From the NCBI RefSeq assembly GCF_030271515.1, contig NZ_JASCXI010000001.1, positions 744,001 through 808,000 on the forward strand: a DNA stretch of 64,000 bases. Direction: 5' to 3'. The notes below the pieces were generated by a model that searched no databases, was not told where the DNA came from, and was given only the letters and a program-made list of their open reading frames with translations. The position numbers were made by a program, and so were the translations under genes. Every line of letters starts with the position of its first letter. Within the stretch, counting starts at the first letter, position 1. The DNA is from Erythrobacter oryzae. GTDB lineage: Bacteria; Pseudomonadota; Alphaproteobacteria; Sphingomonadales; Sphingomonadaceae. Below are positions 1-8,380 of the stretch, piece after piece.

Positions 1-509
1 TCCGGGCGCTGGTTCTTGGGGTCCCAGCCGTGGCTGGCGGTGCGGAAGGAGAAGATGCGCTCCTTGGCGCGGCTCTTCTCCTCGTCGCGCCGCGCGCCGC
101 CGAAGGCCGCATCGAAGCCGTGGTGATCGAGCGCCTGCTTCAGCCCCTCGGTCTTCCACATGTCGGTGTGGAGCGGGCCGTGATCGAAGGGGTTGATGCC
201 CCGCTCGGCCGCTTCGGGGTTCTGCCAGACCAGCAGCTCCATCCCCGCGTCTTCGGCCGATTTTTCGCGCAGCTTGTACATCTCCTGGAACTTCCAGGTC
301 GTGTCGACATGCAGCAGCGGGAACGGCGGGGGCGAGGGGTAAAAAGCCTTCTTGGCGAGGTGCAGCATCACCGCGCTATCCTTGCCGACCGAATACATCA
401 TCACCGGCTTTTCCGCCTGCGCGACGACCTCGCGCATGATGTGGATCGCCTCGGCCTCGAGCCGGGCGAGATGGGTGAGCGTTGCGGGGGTGGCGGGCTG
501 CGCCATCAT
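1..509 (-). CDS. cysD: Sulfate adenylyltransferase subunit 2 (CysD), 3' end outside window
   Basis: Small subunit of ATP sulfurylase, which makes adenosine 5'-phosphosulfate from ATP and sulfate in the cytoplasm for sulfur assimilation. About 169 N-terminal residues are visible. They contain the PP-loop ATP-binding motif [16 protein letters not shown] near residue 40, then [14 protein letters not shown] and the [15 protein letters not shown] block typical of CysD. Two adjacent ATGs occur; the first (509) is preceded by GGAGAG at good spacing. The gene is transcribed leftward off the window, where cysN/cysC would normally follow. It is divergent from the LuxR-type gene at 593. Identification is firm; only completeness is unknown. 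Confidence 0.95.
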   Translation of the reverse strand, partial: MMAQPATPATLTHLARLEAEAIHIMREVVAQAEKPVMMYSVGKDSAVMLHLAKKAFYPSPPPFPLLHVDTTWKFQEMYKLREKSAEDAGMELLVWQNPEAAERGINPFDHGPLHTDMWKTEGLKQALDHHGFDAAFGGARRDEEKSRAKERIFSFRTASHGWDPKNQRP

Positions 510-568
510 GTCTCTCCACGGGGCAAATTGCGGCTTTGCCAGATCGGCGCGGACGCTCTATCTCAATA

Positions 569-582
569 CTCCCAAATGGGAG
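569..582. promoter_or_regulatory. Short inverted repeat between cysD and the LuxR-type gene
   Basis: CTCCCA-AA-TGGGAG, a perfect 6-bp inverted repeat with a 2-nt centre, lies in the 83-bp divergent intergenic region and overlaps the ribosome-binding site (GGGAG) of the gene at 593. It could be an operator or only a by-product of the Shine-Dalgarno sequence. No partner protein can be assigned. Confidence 0.3.
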
Positions 583-592
583 CAAAGCGCGC

Positions 593-1708
593 ATGGCTCT
601 TCTACCAGCCGAACAAGCCGATCTTTTCCTGCCGCTTTTCGAAGGCATCGGAGACGCCCGGCAATGGGAGGGGTTTCTGGCTGCGCTGGTCGTGCGCACG
701 CAGGCCCGGCGCGCGGTGATGATCGTCACCCCGGCCATGGCGGCACCGGGCGAAGCGCCCCTGATCCTCCAGCACGCCGCCGCCCGCGCAGCCCACGACC
801 CGTCCCTCACCATCGAGGCACTGGCGGCGCTCGGCCTCCAGCAATTGGGCGCGCTGCGTGCGGGGCGGGTCTATGCGCTCGACGAGCTGCTCGATCACGA
901 CGATTCCGCCCGCCGCGAACAGCAACGCGGAAAGCTGGCGGCGCAAGGCATCGGCTTTGCGCGGGCAATGCGGGTGGCGGGCGACGGGGCGGGCGAGGCG
1001 CTGGTCCTGCTGCTGCGCGAGCGCGAGGATTTCGCCGCCAGCGCCGCCGCGCTGCTCTCGTCGGCCGCGCCCTATCTGCGCGCAGCTCTGCGCGCGGGCG
1101 CCGTGCTGGCGATGGAGCGCCACGCGCGGACCATGGCCGAAGCGGCGCTGGCCCGCCTGGGCATCGGCCAGATCGCGCTCGACGCTGCGGCCCGCGTGAT
1201 CGATGCCGACCCGCTGGCCGAGCATCACGTCGAATTCGTGGCCCTGCCCGGCGCGCGGCGCCGACTGCTGCTGCCACCCGCCGCCGCCGAGCGGCTCGAG
1301 CGCGCCTGCGCCGCTTTCGCTGCGGCCGGAGACGGACCGGCGCCCGATCCGGTGCTGATCACCAGCGAAGGCCGCGCGCCCCTGCTGCTGCGTCCCGCCC
1401 CGCGCCTGCCTGCCGGGCAATTTCCGGGCAACCAGCCCGCGGCGATTGCCTCGCTGCGCCTGCCCCTGCGCGAGGACGAGCGGCTCGGAGCCATGGTGCT
1501 GCGTGAACTCTACCAGCTGTCCCCGCGCGAAGCCGCGCTGGCCCAGAAGCTCAGCCGCGGGGAGATGATTGTCGAAGCGGGCCGCGATCTGCGCCTTACC
1601 GCCGAAACCGCGCGCAACTATTCCAAGCGGATCTATGCGCGCACCGGAACGCGCGGCGCGCCCGATCTGGTGCGTATGATCCTCTCCGGCCTCGCCCCGC
1701 TGGCGTGA
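593..1708 (+). CDS. LuxR-type helix-turn-helix regulator
   Basis: Predicted cytoplasmic transcription factor of 371 residues. About the last 65 residues form a LuxR/GerE-like HTH: LSPREAALAQKLSRG, then LRLTAETARNYSKRIYARTG and DLVRMILSGL. The N-terminal ~300 residues are Ala/Arg-rich and match no domain I recognise; this architecture is common in sphingomonads. I chose the ATG at 593 because GGGAG lies about 10 nt upstream, although the frame stays open further 5'. It is divergent from cysD and could respond to sulfur supply, which is inferred from position only. A second, more canonical LuxR-type gene lies at 3302. Confidence 0.75.
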   Translation: MALLPAEQADLFLPLFEGIGDARQWEGFLAALVVRTQARRAVMIVTPAMAAPGEAPLILQHAAARAAHDPSLTIEALAALGLQQLGALRAGRVYALDELLDHDDSARREQQRGKLAAQGIGFARAMRVAGDGAGEALVLLLREREDFAASAAALLSSAAPYLRAALRAGAVLAMERHARTMAEAALARLGIGQIALDAAARVIDADPLAEHHVEFVALPGARRRLLLPPAAAERLERACAAFAAAGDGPAPDPVLITSEGRAPLLLRPAPRLPAGQFPGNQPAAIASLRLPLREDERLGAMVLRELYQLSPREAALAQKLSRGEMIVEAGRDLRLTAETARNYSKRIYARTGTRGAPDLVRMILSGLAPLA

Positions 1709-1730
1709 CGCGCCCCTGCCCTGCCCGCGG

Positions 1731-3143
1731 TCAGCTCTTCATCTCGTAAGGGATGACCCCGCGCCGGAACAGATCGACCGCGATCTGCTGGTCGCTCGGC
1801 GGGTAGGCCCGTTGGTCGCAATCGGGCCGCGGGCAGATGCGGCACGAGACGCCGATGGGGGTCGCGGCCCTCTCGGACAACAGGTCGATCCCGTCGGCAT
1901 AGACGAATTCGTCGGCGTGCTGGACCTCGCAGCCCAGCGCCACGGCAAAGCGGCGCGGGTTGCGGTCGAACCGACCCGAGGCCTTCACCAGCCCCTTGGC
2001 GATCGAGATGTAGCGCACGCCGTCAGGCGTCTCGGCCACCTGCACCTGGATGCGGTCGGGGATGGCGGCGGCCTCGTGCACCACCCACAAGGGGCAGGCG
2101 CCGCCGAAGCGTGCGAACTGGAAGCGGGTGGCGCTGTGGCGCTTGGTGATGTTGCCCGCCATGTCGACGCGGCAGAAGAAGATCGGCAGGCCCCGCTCGC
2201 CCTCGCGCTGCATGGTCGAGAGGCGGTGGCAGGTCTGCTCGAAACTGGTCTGATAGAGCAGCGCGAGCCGGTCGACATCGTGGCGATATTCGCGCGCCGC
2301 GCGGCGGAAGGCGCCATAGGGCATCAGCAGGGCCCCGGCGGCGTAGTTGGCGAGGCCGATGGTGAGCAGCTCGCGCGCTGCCGCGCTCCTGAGCGGCGCG
2401 GTGTCGGTGATCTGGGCGATTGCCGCGCTGAGCGTGGTCGCGGCGACATGGTAGGCGATCTGGAAGCGGATGCTGGGCGCGGTCTGCTCCGCGGCGACAT
2501 GGAGCACGCGCGCAGAGGCATCATAGCGGCGCAGCGCCGCGCCCGGGGCAATCGCGACCGTGATCCCGTGGGCTTCGAGCAGATGCCGGCACAGCCCCTC
2601 GGTGGACACCACACCCGCGGGCCCGGCGATGTCATGCGCGAGGGCCTCGGCCGAACGGTCGATCAGATCGACATAGTTGTTCGACAGGTGGAACCAGTCG
2701 CGCACCTCTTCCCACGGCAGGCGCGCGTCCTCGTCGGCATCGAGGGTGAGCGCCTCGTCCACCATTTCGAGCCGCTGGGTGGTGCGGCGGTAGGTGTTGT
2801 GGAGCGCGATGAAGGCCTTGGCGAAGGCGGGCTGCTGTTCGGCCAGACGCGCGATCGTGCCCGGCGCGAAGGGCACCGCGACAATCGGGTCGGCGAGCGC
2901 CTCGCGCAGGGCTAGGGCGAGCTGTTCGGTATCGTCGCCGCGGAAGTCCTGCCAATCGAGCGGGAAGAGGCTCGCGACCCGCTCGATCAGCTTGGGCGTG
3001 AGCGGGCGATCGTCATGTTCGAGCTGGCTGAGATAGGACGGGCTGATGCGCAGCCGCGCGGCAAGCTCGGCCTGACGCAGCCCGTGCCGCTCGCGAAGCT
3101 GCTGGAGCTGCGCGCCGGCGAAGAGACGCTGACGGGTTCCCAT
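1731..3143 (-). CDS. XRE-family short-chain fatty acyl-CoA regulator (RamB/ScfR-like)
   Basis: DNA-binding regulator of 470 residues. Residues ~10-65 are an XRE HTH (LRQAELAARLRISPSYLSQLEHDDRPLT). The middle resembles an ImmA/IrrE-type fold that has lost its HExxH zinc site (FQIAYHVAATTLS). The C-terminus is the DUF2083 domain of short-chain acyl-CoA-responsive regulators, with paired cysteines (CRICPRPDCDQRAYPP). In Corynebacterium the relative RamB controls acetate and propionate metabolism and binds an ACTTTGCAAA-type motif. Two matching palindromes lie just upstream of this start (3156-3182), so autoregulation is likely. The glyoxylate or propionate genes it might control are not in the window. 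Confidence 0.85.
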   Translation of the reverse strand: MGTRQRLFAGAQLQQLRERHGLRQAELAARLRISPSYLSQLEHDDRPLTPKLIERVASLFPLDWQDFRGDDTEQLALALREALADPIVAVPFAPGTIARLAEQQPAFAKAFIALHNTYRRTTQRLEMVDEALTLDADEDARLPWEEVRDWFHLSNNYVDLIDRSAEALAHDIAGPAGVVSTEGLCRHLLEAHGITVAIAPGAALRRYDASARVLHVAAEQTAPSIRFQIAYHVAATTLSAAIAQITDTAPLRSAAARELLTIGLANYAAGALLMPYGAFRRAAREYRHDVDRLALLYQTSFEQTCHRLSTMQREGERGLPIFFCRVDMAGNITKRHSATRFQFARFGGACPLWVVHEAAAIPDRIQVQVAETPDGVRYISIAKGLVKASGRFDRNPRRFAVALGCEVQHADEFVYADGIDLLSERAATPIGVSCRICPRPDCDQRAYPPSDQQIAVDLFRRGVIPYEMKS

Positions 3144-3155
3144 TGCCGCATCCTA

Positions 3156-3167
3156 CTTTGCAAAGTC
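3156..3167. promoter_or_regulatory. Palindromic operator candidate 1 (ACTTTGCAAAGT)
   Basis: Perfect 12-bp palindrome ACTTTGCAAAGT, 13 bp upstream of the RamB/ScfR-like start codon and inside the divergent region to the LuxR gene at 3302. Its first ten bases match the core of the RamB site known from actinobacteria (AAAACTTTGCAAA, recalled from the literature). Confidence 0.6.
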
Positions 3168-3170
3168 GGA

Positions 3171-3182
3171 ATTTGCAAATTT
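3171..3182. promoter_or_regulatory. Palindromic operator candidate 2 (AATTTGCAAATT)
   Basis: Second perfect 12-bp palindrome with the same TTTGCAAA core, centred 15 bp from the first. A weaker half-match (TTGCAACATTGCA) follows at 3181-3193. The tandem arrangement suggests cooperative binding by the adjacent XRE regulator. Confidence 0.55.
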
Positions 3183-3301
3183 GCAACATTGCATTGGACT
3201 CGCCCGCACGCCTGCGCAAGGTTCCGATCCGCACAGGGGCCCATTGCCGCCCCGGTCTGCTGCCCTTCCACATGCCGCGCTCGCGCAACGGGAGATGCGA
3301 A

Positions 3302-4111
3302 TTGGCCACCAATGTTCTCGAACTCCACCGCTTCGATCGCCCCGCCGATCTCCGCTCGCTGATCGAACAGGTCACCATCCGCGACCGCAGCGCGATCCTC
3401 CCGGCGGCGCTGAACCTTGCGCGCGAGGTGCACCGGGCGGGCCTCAGGATCATGGTCTGGGACGATCTGGCGCGGCTTGCGCCGATGGAGGATGCGGGAG
3501 GCCATGCGCTCAACACCGCCGTGTTCGGCTGGGACGATGAGGCGCTCGCCCCGTGGCAATGCCGCGAGCGGGCGCTGCACAACCCGGCTCTGCGCGCCTG
3601 CCGGATGGAGAGCGAGCCTTTCCTGATCGACGCCTCGGGGGTGCGCACCGCCTGGGCCGACGCGGGCTTCTGCCCTGTCCCGACCAGCGACTTCGCCGCA
3701 CGCACCGGCCTTGGCGCAGCCATCGCCGTGCCGGTGCACCTGGCGTTCGGCCAGATCGGCGCGGCGATCCTTTCTGCCGAGGATCCCGCGACCGACATCG
3801 AGGATACCTTCGCGCATCTGCCCGAACAGCTTCCCGCCGCGATCCGGCGCTTTGTCGGCAGCTACGTCGCCGTCACCCGCGATGCACGCTATCTGCCCCA
3901 GCAAAGCCAGCTCAGCCCGCGCGAGATCGAGTGCCTGAGCTGGGTCGCGCAGGGCAAGACCGACTTCGAGATCAGCATCATCCTCGGGTGCAGCCACGCC
4001 GGGGTGCGCTATCACATCACCCGCGCCTGCGAGCGGCTGGGCGCGGTCAACCGCGCACAATCGGTGTTCCGCGCCAGCCAGCTCGGCTATATCGGCCCGG
4101 GCGCGCCGTGA
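3302..4111 (+). CDS. LuxR-family transcriptional regulator (autoinducer-domain type)
   Basis: About 269 residues. The C-terminal GerE-type HTH is canonical (QLSPREIECLSWVAQGKTDFEISIILG, then VRYHITRACERLGAVNRAQSV). The N-terminal ~180 residues have the size and layout of an autoinducer-binding or PAS-like sensor. I chose the TTG at 3302 because GGGAG stands 7 nt upstream; the in-frame ATG at 3272 has no visible Shine-Dalgarno sequence and the frame stays open to 3143. It is divergent from the RamB-like gene across the double palindrome, so the two may be co-regulated. No luxI-like synthase is seen, so it would be an orphan sensor. Confidence 0.8.
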   Translation: MATNVLELHRFDRPADLRSLIEQVTIRDRSAILPAALNLAREVHRAGLRIMVWDDLARLAPMEDAGGHALNTAVFGWDDEALAPWQCRERALHNPALRACRMESEPFLIDASGVRTAWADAGFCPVPTSDFAARTGLGAAIAVPVHLAFGQIGAAILSAEDPATDIEDTFAHLPEQLPAAIRRFVGSYVAVTRDARYLPQQSQLSPREIECLSWVAQGKTDFEISIILGCSHAGVRYHITRACERLGAVNRAQSVFRASQLGYIGPGAP

Positions 4112-4147
4112 CCGGCCCGCCCGGCGCCGTGCCTGCTCTCCAGCAGG

Positions 4148-6592
4148 TCAGAACGCGACGCTGACCGTGGCGCCCCAGGTGCGCGGGTCGCCCGGAAGGC
4201 CGGCAATCAGGCCGGTGTTGCCCGGTGCGATGAACAGCTGCTCGAAGTAGTCCTCGTCGAAGGCGTTGCGCACCCAGGCGAAGATGTTGAGCCCGTCGTC
4301 GCTGCGGAAGCCGGCGCGGAAGTTCGACAGGCTGTAGCCGTCGATCCGGGTGGCCGCCGAAGGCGAGGCATTGGACGAGAAGTTCGAGCGGTAGCTGCCG
4401 TCATAGCCGAGGTAGAACTGGCCGGGCTGGCCGAACACGTTGCCCGGTGCATTGGCTTCCGCCCCGAAGGCGAACGACCACTTCGACACGCCGGCAAGGC
4501 GTTGGCCGGAGATGTCGCAGTTGGCCGGGCTGAGGCCGCCGGGGGTGCCGGGTGCCGACGGGGTCTGCCCCGCGCCCACCGTGGTGCCGCCCGACAGCTC
4601 GGGCGGGCACGGCGCATCGACGAAGCGCACATATTTGGCATCGGTGTAGGCGCCGTTGACATAGGCGGTGAAGCGCTCGCTCGGCTGGATGTTGAAATCC
4701 GCCTCGATCCCCTGCGAGCGCACCTTGTCCGCATTGGCGAGGAACCCGCGCAGCACGCCGAACTGGCCGTTGGTGACCGTCGCCTGGAAGTCGCGGATGT
4801 CGGTGCGGAAGGCGGCGAGGTTGAGCGTCGCCTTGCGGTCCCAGAAGCGCGACTTCACCCCGATCTCGAAGTGATCGACGTTCTCGGGCTTGATCGTCCC
4901 CGCCGCCGCGATCGGCACGCCATTGGCATCGGTCGGCAGCCCGTTCTGGTTGATGCCGATGGTCTTGAAGCTCTTGGCATAGGTGCCATAGGCCAGCACA
5001 TCGGGCGCGAGCTCGTAGCTGAGCGTCAGATCATAGGTGAAGTTCCAGTCGGTATCGGACGGCGCGGTCTGCTGCGGCTGGAAGATCGCCAGCTGCGCAC
5101 GGCTGCGGGCATCGGTCTCGGTGCCGAACAGCTCGACGCCGGTGCCGGTGAAGACCCGGCGCTGGTAGAAGCCGCTCTTCTTGTCGTAGTTGAGCCGCAC
5201 GCCCGGCTGGATGGTGAAGGCATCGGTGACCTTCCAGGAGAGCTGGCCGAACACCGCTGCGCTGGTCGACTTGAGGAACTGGGTGTTGCGCGCGACCAGC
5301 CCGTTGAGGACGCTCGGATCGTTCGAGAGCGCGTTGCTCGGGTTGATCGACCATCGGCTCGCCGCCGCGCCCTGCCCTTCGAGGCCCTGCGTGTCGATCC
5401 GCTGGTCGAAGGCGAAGGCCCCGACCACGAAGTCGAACTTCGTGCCCGAATAGGCGTAGCGGAATTCCTGCGTGTACTGGTTCTGCTGCGAGGGGTTCTG
5501 CGACAGGCTGACGATCGGCAGGCCGGTGAAGTCGCGGTCATTTTCGGGCAGCCAGTCCCAGTAACGCCATGCCGTGACCGAGGTGAAGGTGCCCGGGCCC
5601 ACATCCCAGTTCACCCGCAGCGCGACCCCGGCGATGACGTTGCCGGCGTTGAGCGTGGAATCGAGATCGCTCAGCCGGTCGAAGGGATTGGTGCTCGGCG
5701 GGGCATAGTTCTGCGCGGCGGCAAGCGCTGCAAACTGGCGGTTGAGCGGACGCTGCGTGGAGACGGTGCGCACGAACACCGAGCCGCAGCAATTGGCGTC
5801 CTGCTTGTTGTAATCGCCCGCCAGCGTGATCTTGAGGTCATTGCTCGGCTGCCACAGCAGCTGCGCGCGCAGGCCGAGGTTGTCGAGGCTCTGGATGTCC
5901 TGATTGGAGGTCACGTTGCGGATCGTGCCGCGCCGGTCGGTCGCCGAGGCCGCGACCCGCACTGCGATCGTGTCGCTCAAGGGGCCGGACACGGCGACGC
6001 GCGCCTGCTTGAACTCGTAATTGCCGAGGCTGACCTCGGCCGTGCCTTCGAAATCGAAGGTCGGCTGGTTGGTCTTGATGTTGATCGCGCCGGCGGTGGT
6101 GTTCTTGCCGTAGAGCGTCCCCTGCGGACCGCGCAGGACTTCGACCTGATCGAGATCGAGGAAGTCGAAGGTCGCCGAGGCGACGCGCGAGTAATAGACG
6201 TCGTCGATGTAGATCCCCACACCCTGCTCGAACCCGTCGCTGGTGAGGCCGAAGGGCACGCCGAGGCCGCGGATGTTGAGCGTGGTGTTGCGCGGGTTGG
6301 AGGAATAGAACTGCAAGGTCGGCGCGAGCTGTTGCAGGCGCCCGACGTTGAAGGCCCCGGTCTCGGCAATCTGCTGCCCGCCGAGCACGGTTACCGCCAA
6401 CGGAATGTCCTGCGCGGTCTCGGAGCGGCGGCGCGCGGTAACGATGATGTCGTTGCTGCTGCCCGCCTCGGCCTCCTCGGCAGCGACTGCGGCATCGTCG
6501 GTGGCGGGATCCTGCGCAGCGGCAGGGACGGCGGTGATAGCGGCGAGGCCAGCGCCAAGCAGCAGCGCGGTGCGGATGGAAATCGGATGCAT
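4148..6592 (-). CDS. TonB-dependent outer-membrane receptor
   Basis: Outer-membrane 22-stranded barrel with plug domain for TonB/ExbBD-energised uptake, 814 residues. A signal peptide (ALLLGAGLAAITAVPAAAQ) is followed by a TonB-box-like stretch (NDIIVTARRR) and the plug (IPLAVTVLGGQQI, LNIRGLG, VEVLRGPQGTLYGKNTTAGAINI). The chain ends in Phe (TVSVAF), as barrel proteins do. The ligand cannot be read from the sequence. It lies 87 bp downstream of the small DUF2292 gene on the same strand and probably shares its transcript. DUF2292 and nearby cysD make a sulfur-source substrate plausible, by inference. Confidence 0.92.
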   Translation of the reverse strand: MHPISIRTALLLGAGLAAITAVPAAAQDPATDDAAVAAEEAEAGSSNDIIVTARRRSETAQDIPLAVTVLGGQQIAETGAFNVGRLQQLAPTLQFYSSNPRNTTLNIRGLGVPFGLTSDGFEQGVGIYIDDVYYSRVASATFDFLDLDQVEVLRGPQGTLYGKNTTAGAINIKTNQPTFDFEGTAEVSLGNYEFKQARVAVSGPLSDTIAVRVAASATDRRGTIRNVTSNQDIQSLDNLGLRAQLLWQPSNDLKITLAGDYNKQDANCCGSVFVRTVSTQRPLNRQFAALAAAQNYAPPSTNPFDRLSDLDSTLNAGNVIAGVALRVNWDVGPGTFTSVTAWRYWDWLPENDRDFTGLPIVSLSQNPSQQNQYTQEFRYAYSGTKFDFVVGAFAFDQRIDTQGLEGQGAAASRWSINPSNALSNDPSVLNGLVARNTQFLKSTSAAVFGQLSWKVTDAFTIQPGVRLNYDKKSGFYQRRVFTGTGVELFGTETDARSRAQLAIFQPQQTAPSDTDWNFTYDLTLSYELAPDVLAYGTYAKSFKTIGINQNGLPTDANGVPIAAAGTIKPENVDHFEIGVKSRFWDRKATLNLAAFRTDIRDFQATVTNGQFGVLRGFLANADKVRSQGIEADFNIQPSERFTAYVNGAYTDAKYVRFVDAPCPPELSGGTTVGAGQTPSAPGTPGGLSPANCDISGQRLAGVSKWSFAFGAEANAPGNVFGQPGQFYLGYDGSYRSNFSSNASPSAATRIDGYSLSNFRAGFRSDDGLNIFAWVRNAFDEDYFEQLFIAPGNTGLIAGLPGDPRTWGATVSVAF

Positions 6593-6679
6593 GGTGTATG
6601 TCGCCTTTGCAAGCGGGCATGCATCCGGCGGTCCGGTCTGCGGCTCCCTGTTTTTGTTGGAGGTTCGAAAAGCTGGCCC

Positions 6680-6850
6680 TCAGTTGGTCAGCCGTTTGCG
6701 ATCGGTAACGTCGATCTGGACGACCTTGCCGTCGTGAATGACAAGATTGACGGCGCCGTACCGCAACCGGGCGAGCGCCTCCGCAACCACACCCAGCGCC
6801 GCATCGGGCACGCCGGAAGGCTGGGCAATACCATTATCGTCCGTGGTCAT
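6680..6850 (-). CDS. Small DUF2292 (YezD-like) protein
   Basis: A 56-residue protein beginning MTTDDNGIAQPSG. The core AALGVVAEALARLRYGAVNLVIHDGKVVQIDVTDR matches the DUF2292/YezD family of tiny proteins of unknown biochemistry, often found near sulfur-assimilation genes. The start is set by GGAAAGG 7 nt upstream. It is the first gene of a likely two-gene unit with the TonB-dependent receptor. The upstream region is locally AT-rich and carries TTGT-TG-ACAA around 6910, which could belong to its promoter or operator. Confidence 0.7.
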   Translation of the reverse strand: MTTDDNGIAQPSGVPDAALGVVAEALARLRYGAVNLVIHDGKVVQIDVTDRKRLTN

Positions 6851-7678
6851 GAATGGGCCTTTCCTTGCGCCGGTGTGGTCCGTGGCGCAGGAATTAAACT
6901 CTATCGAATTTGTTGACAATAGGGCCGACGCGAAGAAATTGTATCGCGCGGTCAAAGGACAGGTTTCAGCGATGAACCGTCTTCCTATCGCAGGACACCG
7001 GCACGGGCTTCATCGCCGAATGGGCGCACTCACGTCCCGATCAGGCGCAGCAAGCCCGCAAACCATCCGGGCAGGGCAGCTTCGTGATAGAGCCAAACCT
7101 CGCCGGGTGCCGGGCGCACGACCATCATCCGCTCGCCGCCAGCCCCGAGAGGACACGGCAAAATGCGTCACGGCTTACAGCGCCGTGTAAACCGCTCGCG
7201 AGGCAATCCCGTAAGTGCTTGAAGGTTGGTAGCGGAGGAGGAGCATTTAGCGAAGCCATACGCAGTTGATTTAGAACAAAAACTCAGCTTGCCACCTTCA
7301 TGATACCCCCATCGATACCCCCACTTTTGGGCAATGCGGCAAGGCACCAGAGGGATAAGACGAACGGCCAATCGCAGACAATCGGCCGCTCCCCTGTTCC
7401 TTACAATTCCCGCAATTGGACCGTTTTTCGAATAGCGAGCTCCACGCGGACAGATAAGAAGTGCTGTCGGACGATCATGCACTCAGCTTCGGCAGCTCCC
7501 GCCCCAGGCTCGATCGTTCGCGTCTTCAAACCTGAATCTCCGGTTTCATCCGAAGCCCTTGTTCCTCTCTCGTGATGGCACATCGGCGACGTGTCGTTAC
7601 CGTTGATCAATGGGTTTAACAGGCGCCCAACACCATCTTTCTGTAGCCGCATTGCCTTTTTGAGGCCTACTGGAGTGG
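6851..7678. other. 828-bp region without a convincing gene; contains distal att-like copy
   Basis: No open frame here has both a family match and a ribosome-binding site. The identifiable content is the tRNA-Met-end copy at 7227 and its ATACCCCC-N5-TACCCCC repeat at 7303. The rest may be decayed island-end sequence; an integrase gene would be expected here but none is seen. Confidence 0.6.
7227..7322 (+). repeat. Distal attachment-site copy A (tRNA-Met 3' end plus arm-type repeats)
   Basis: TGGTAGCGGAGGAGG (7227-7241) is identical to the 3' end of the tRNA-Met at 42917. It is followed after exactly 61 nt by ATACCCCC (7303-7310), N5, TACCCCC (7316-7322). The copy at 23135 has the same core, the same 61-nt interval and the same N5 spacing, which argues that both were made by integrases of one family. 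Confidence 0.65.
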
Positions 7679-8314
7679 ATGTATTCTAGAGGCGTCGATC
7701 CGTCACTGTTGCGAGCGTGGCTGGAAGCCCGTTCGGTTGCTCGCGGACTGCCGATGCCAGTACCGGACTATGGCGGCCTGCGTGTCGATACCAATGCGAA
7801 TGACGAGGTTGCTCGCTGGATTTTTCCGAAGGCGATGCCGGGTTTGGCAAGGCTTGCCCAGACCATTGAAAGGCCTGGGTATCTCGTGGAGCTTTGCGGT
7901 TCGGCGGGCGAGCTTGCTGCCTTGCTGCCCGGGAAGTGGACGATCCACCCTCCCGGCTACTTCATGAAAGCCGCGAGGGAACATGCGGTTGCGAGAATGA
8001 CGGCTGGCTATACCATCACCGTCAAGCGCTCAGGCGCAGTGACGCGTGCACAGATATTCTGCGACACCGGCGCACTCGCTGCGGAAGGCTACGCGGCCGA
8101 AACGGCTGATGTCTTCATATTCGACCGTATCGTCACGCAACCCGCACACCGTCGGAAAGGTCTCGCTCGGGCTTTGCTGTCAGAGCTTCATGCATATCGG
8201 CAGGACGATCGCAAAACGCAGGTGCTCGTCGCAACCGAGGCTGGCCGTGCCTTGTACGCCGCCTTGGGCTGGCAGACGATTTCACCCTATTCCACAGCGT
8301 CGCGACAACCTTGA
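7679..8314 (+). CDS. GNAT-family N-acetyltransferase
   Basis: A 211-residue cytoplasmic enzyme. The acetyl-CoA-binding motif A is visible near residues 150-170 (IVTQPAHRRKGLARALLSEL), followed by a motif B-like segment (GRALYAALGWQTI). The N-terminal ~100 residues are not conserved enough to predict the substrate. The start ATG is preceded by TGGAG. It is the first gene inside the left island boundary and faces the convergent hydrolase at 8381. Codon use is less GC-biased than in the core genes to the right. Confidence 0.8.
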   Translation: MYSRGVDPSLLRAWLEARSVARGLPMPVPDYGGLRVDTNANDEVARWIFPKAMPGLARLAQTIERPGYLVELCGSAGELAALLPGKWTIHPPGYFMKAAREHAVARMTAGYTITVKRSGAVTRAQIFCDTGALAAEGYAAETADVFIFDRIVTQPAHRRKGLARALLSELHAYRQDDRKTQVLVATEAGRALYAALGWQTISPYSTASRQP

Positions 8315-8380
8315 TTTGTGTATCGCAATGATCGCTACCAAGCACGGACTGCACGCGATCGCCCCCCGAAGATCGATCGG

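Noticed and set aside
3143-3301. 5' extension of the LuxR gene to an ATG at 3143 or 3272
   Set aside because: The extension would run through the palindromic operator region, and neither ATG has a ribosome-binding site; TTG at 3302 has GGGAG at good spacing.
4502-6916. 804-codon plus-strand open frame opposite the TonB-dependent receptor
   Set aside because: An antisense shadow caused by GC-rich codon bias. The minus strand encodes an unmistakable receptor with signal peptide, plug and barrel; the plus frame is low-complexity and matches nothing.
7168-7482. Minus-strand frame across the att-like copy A
   Set aside because: It runs through the attachment core and direct repeats, has no ribosome-binding site or family match, and is better read as non-coding island end.
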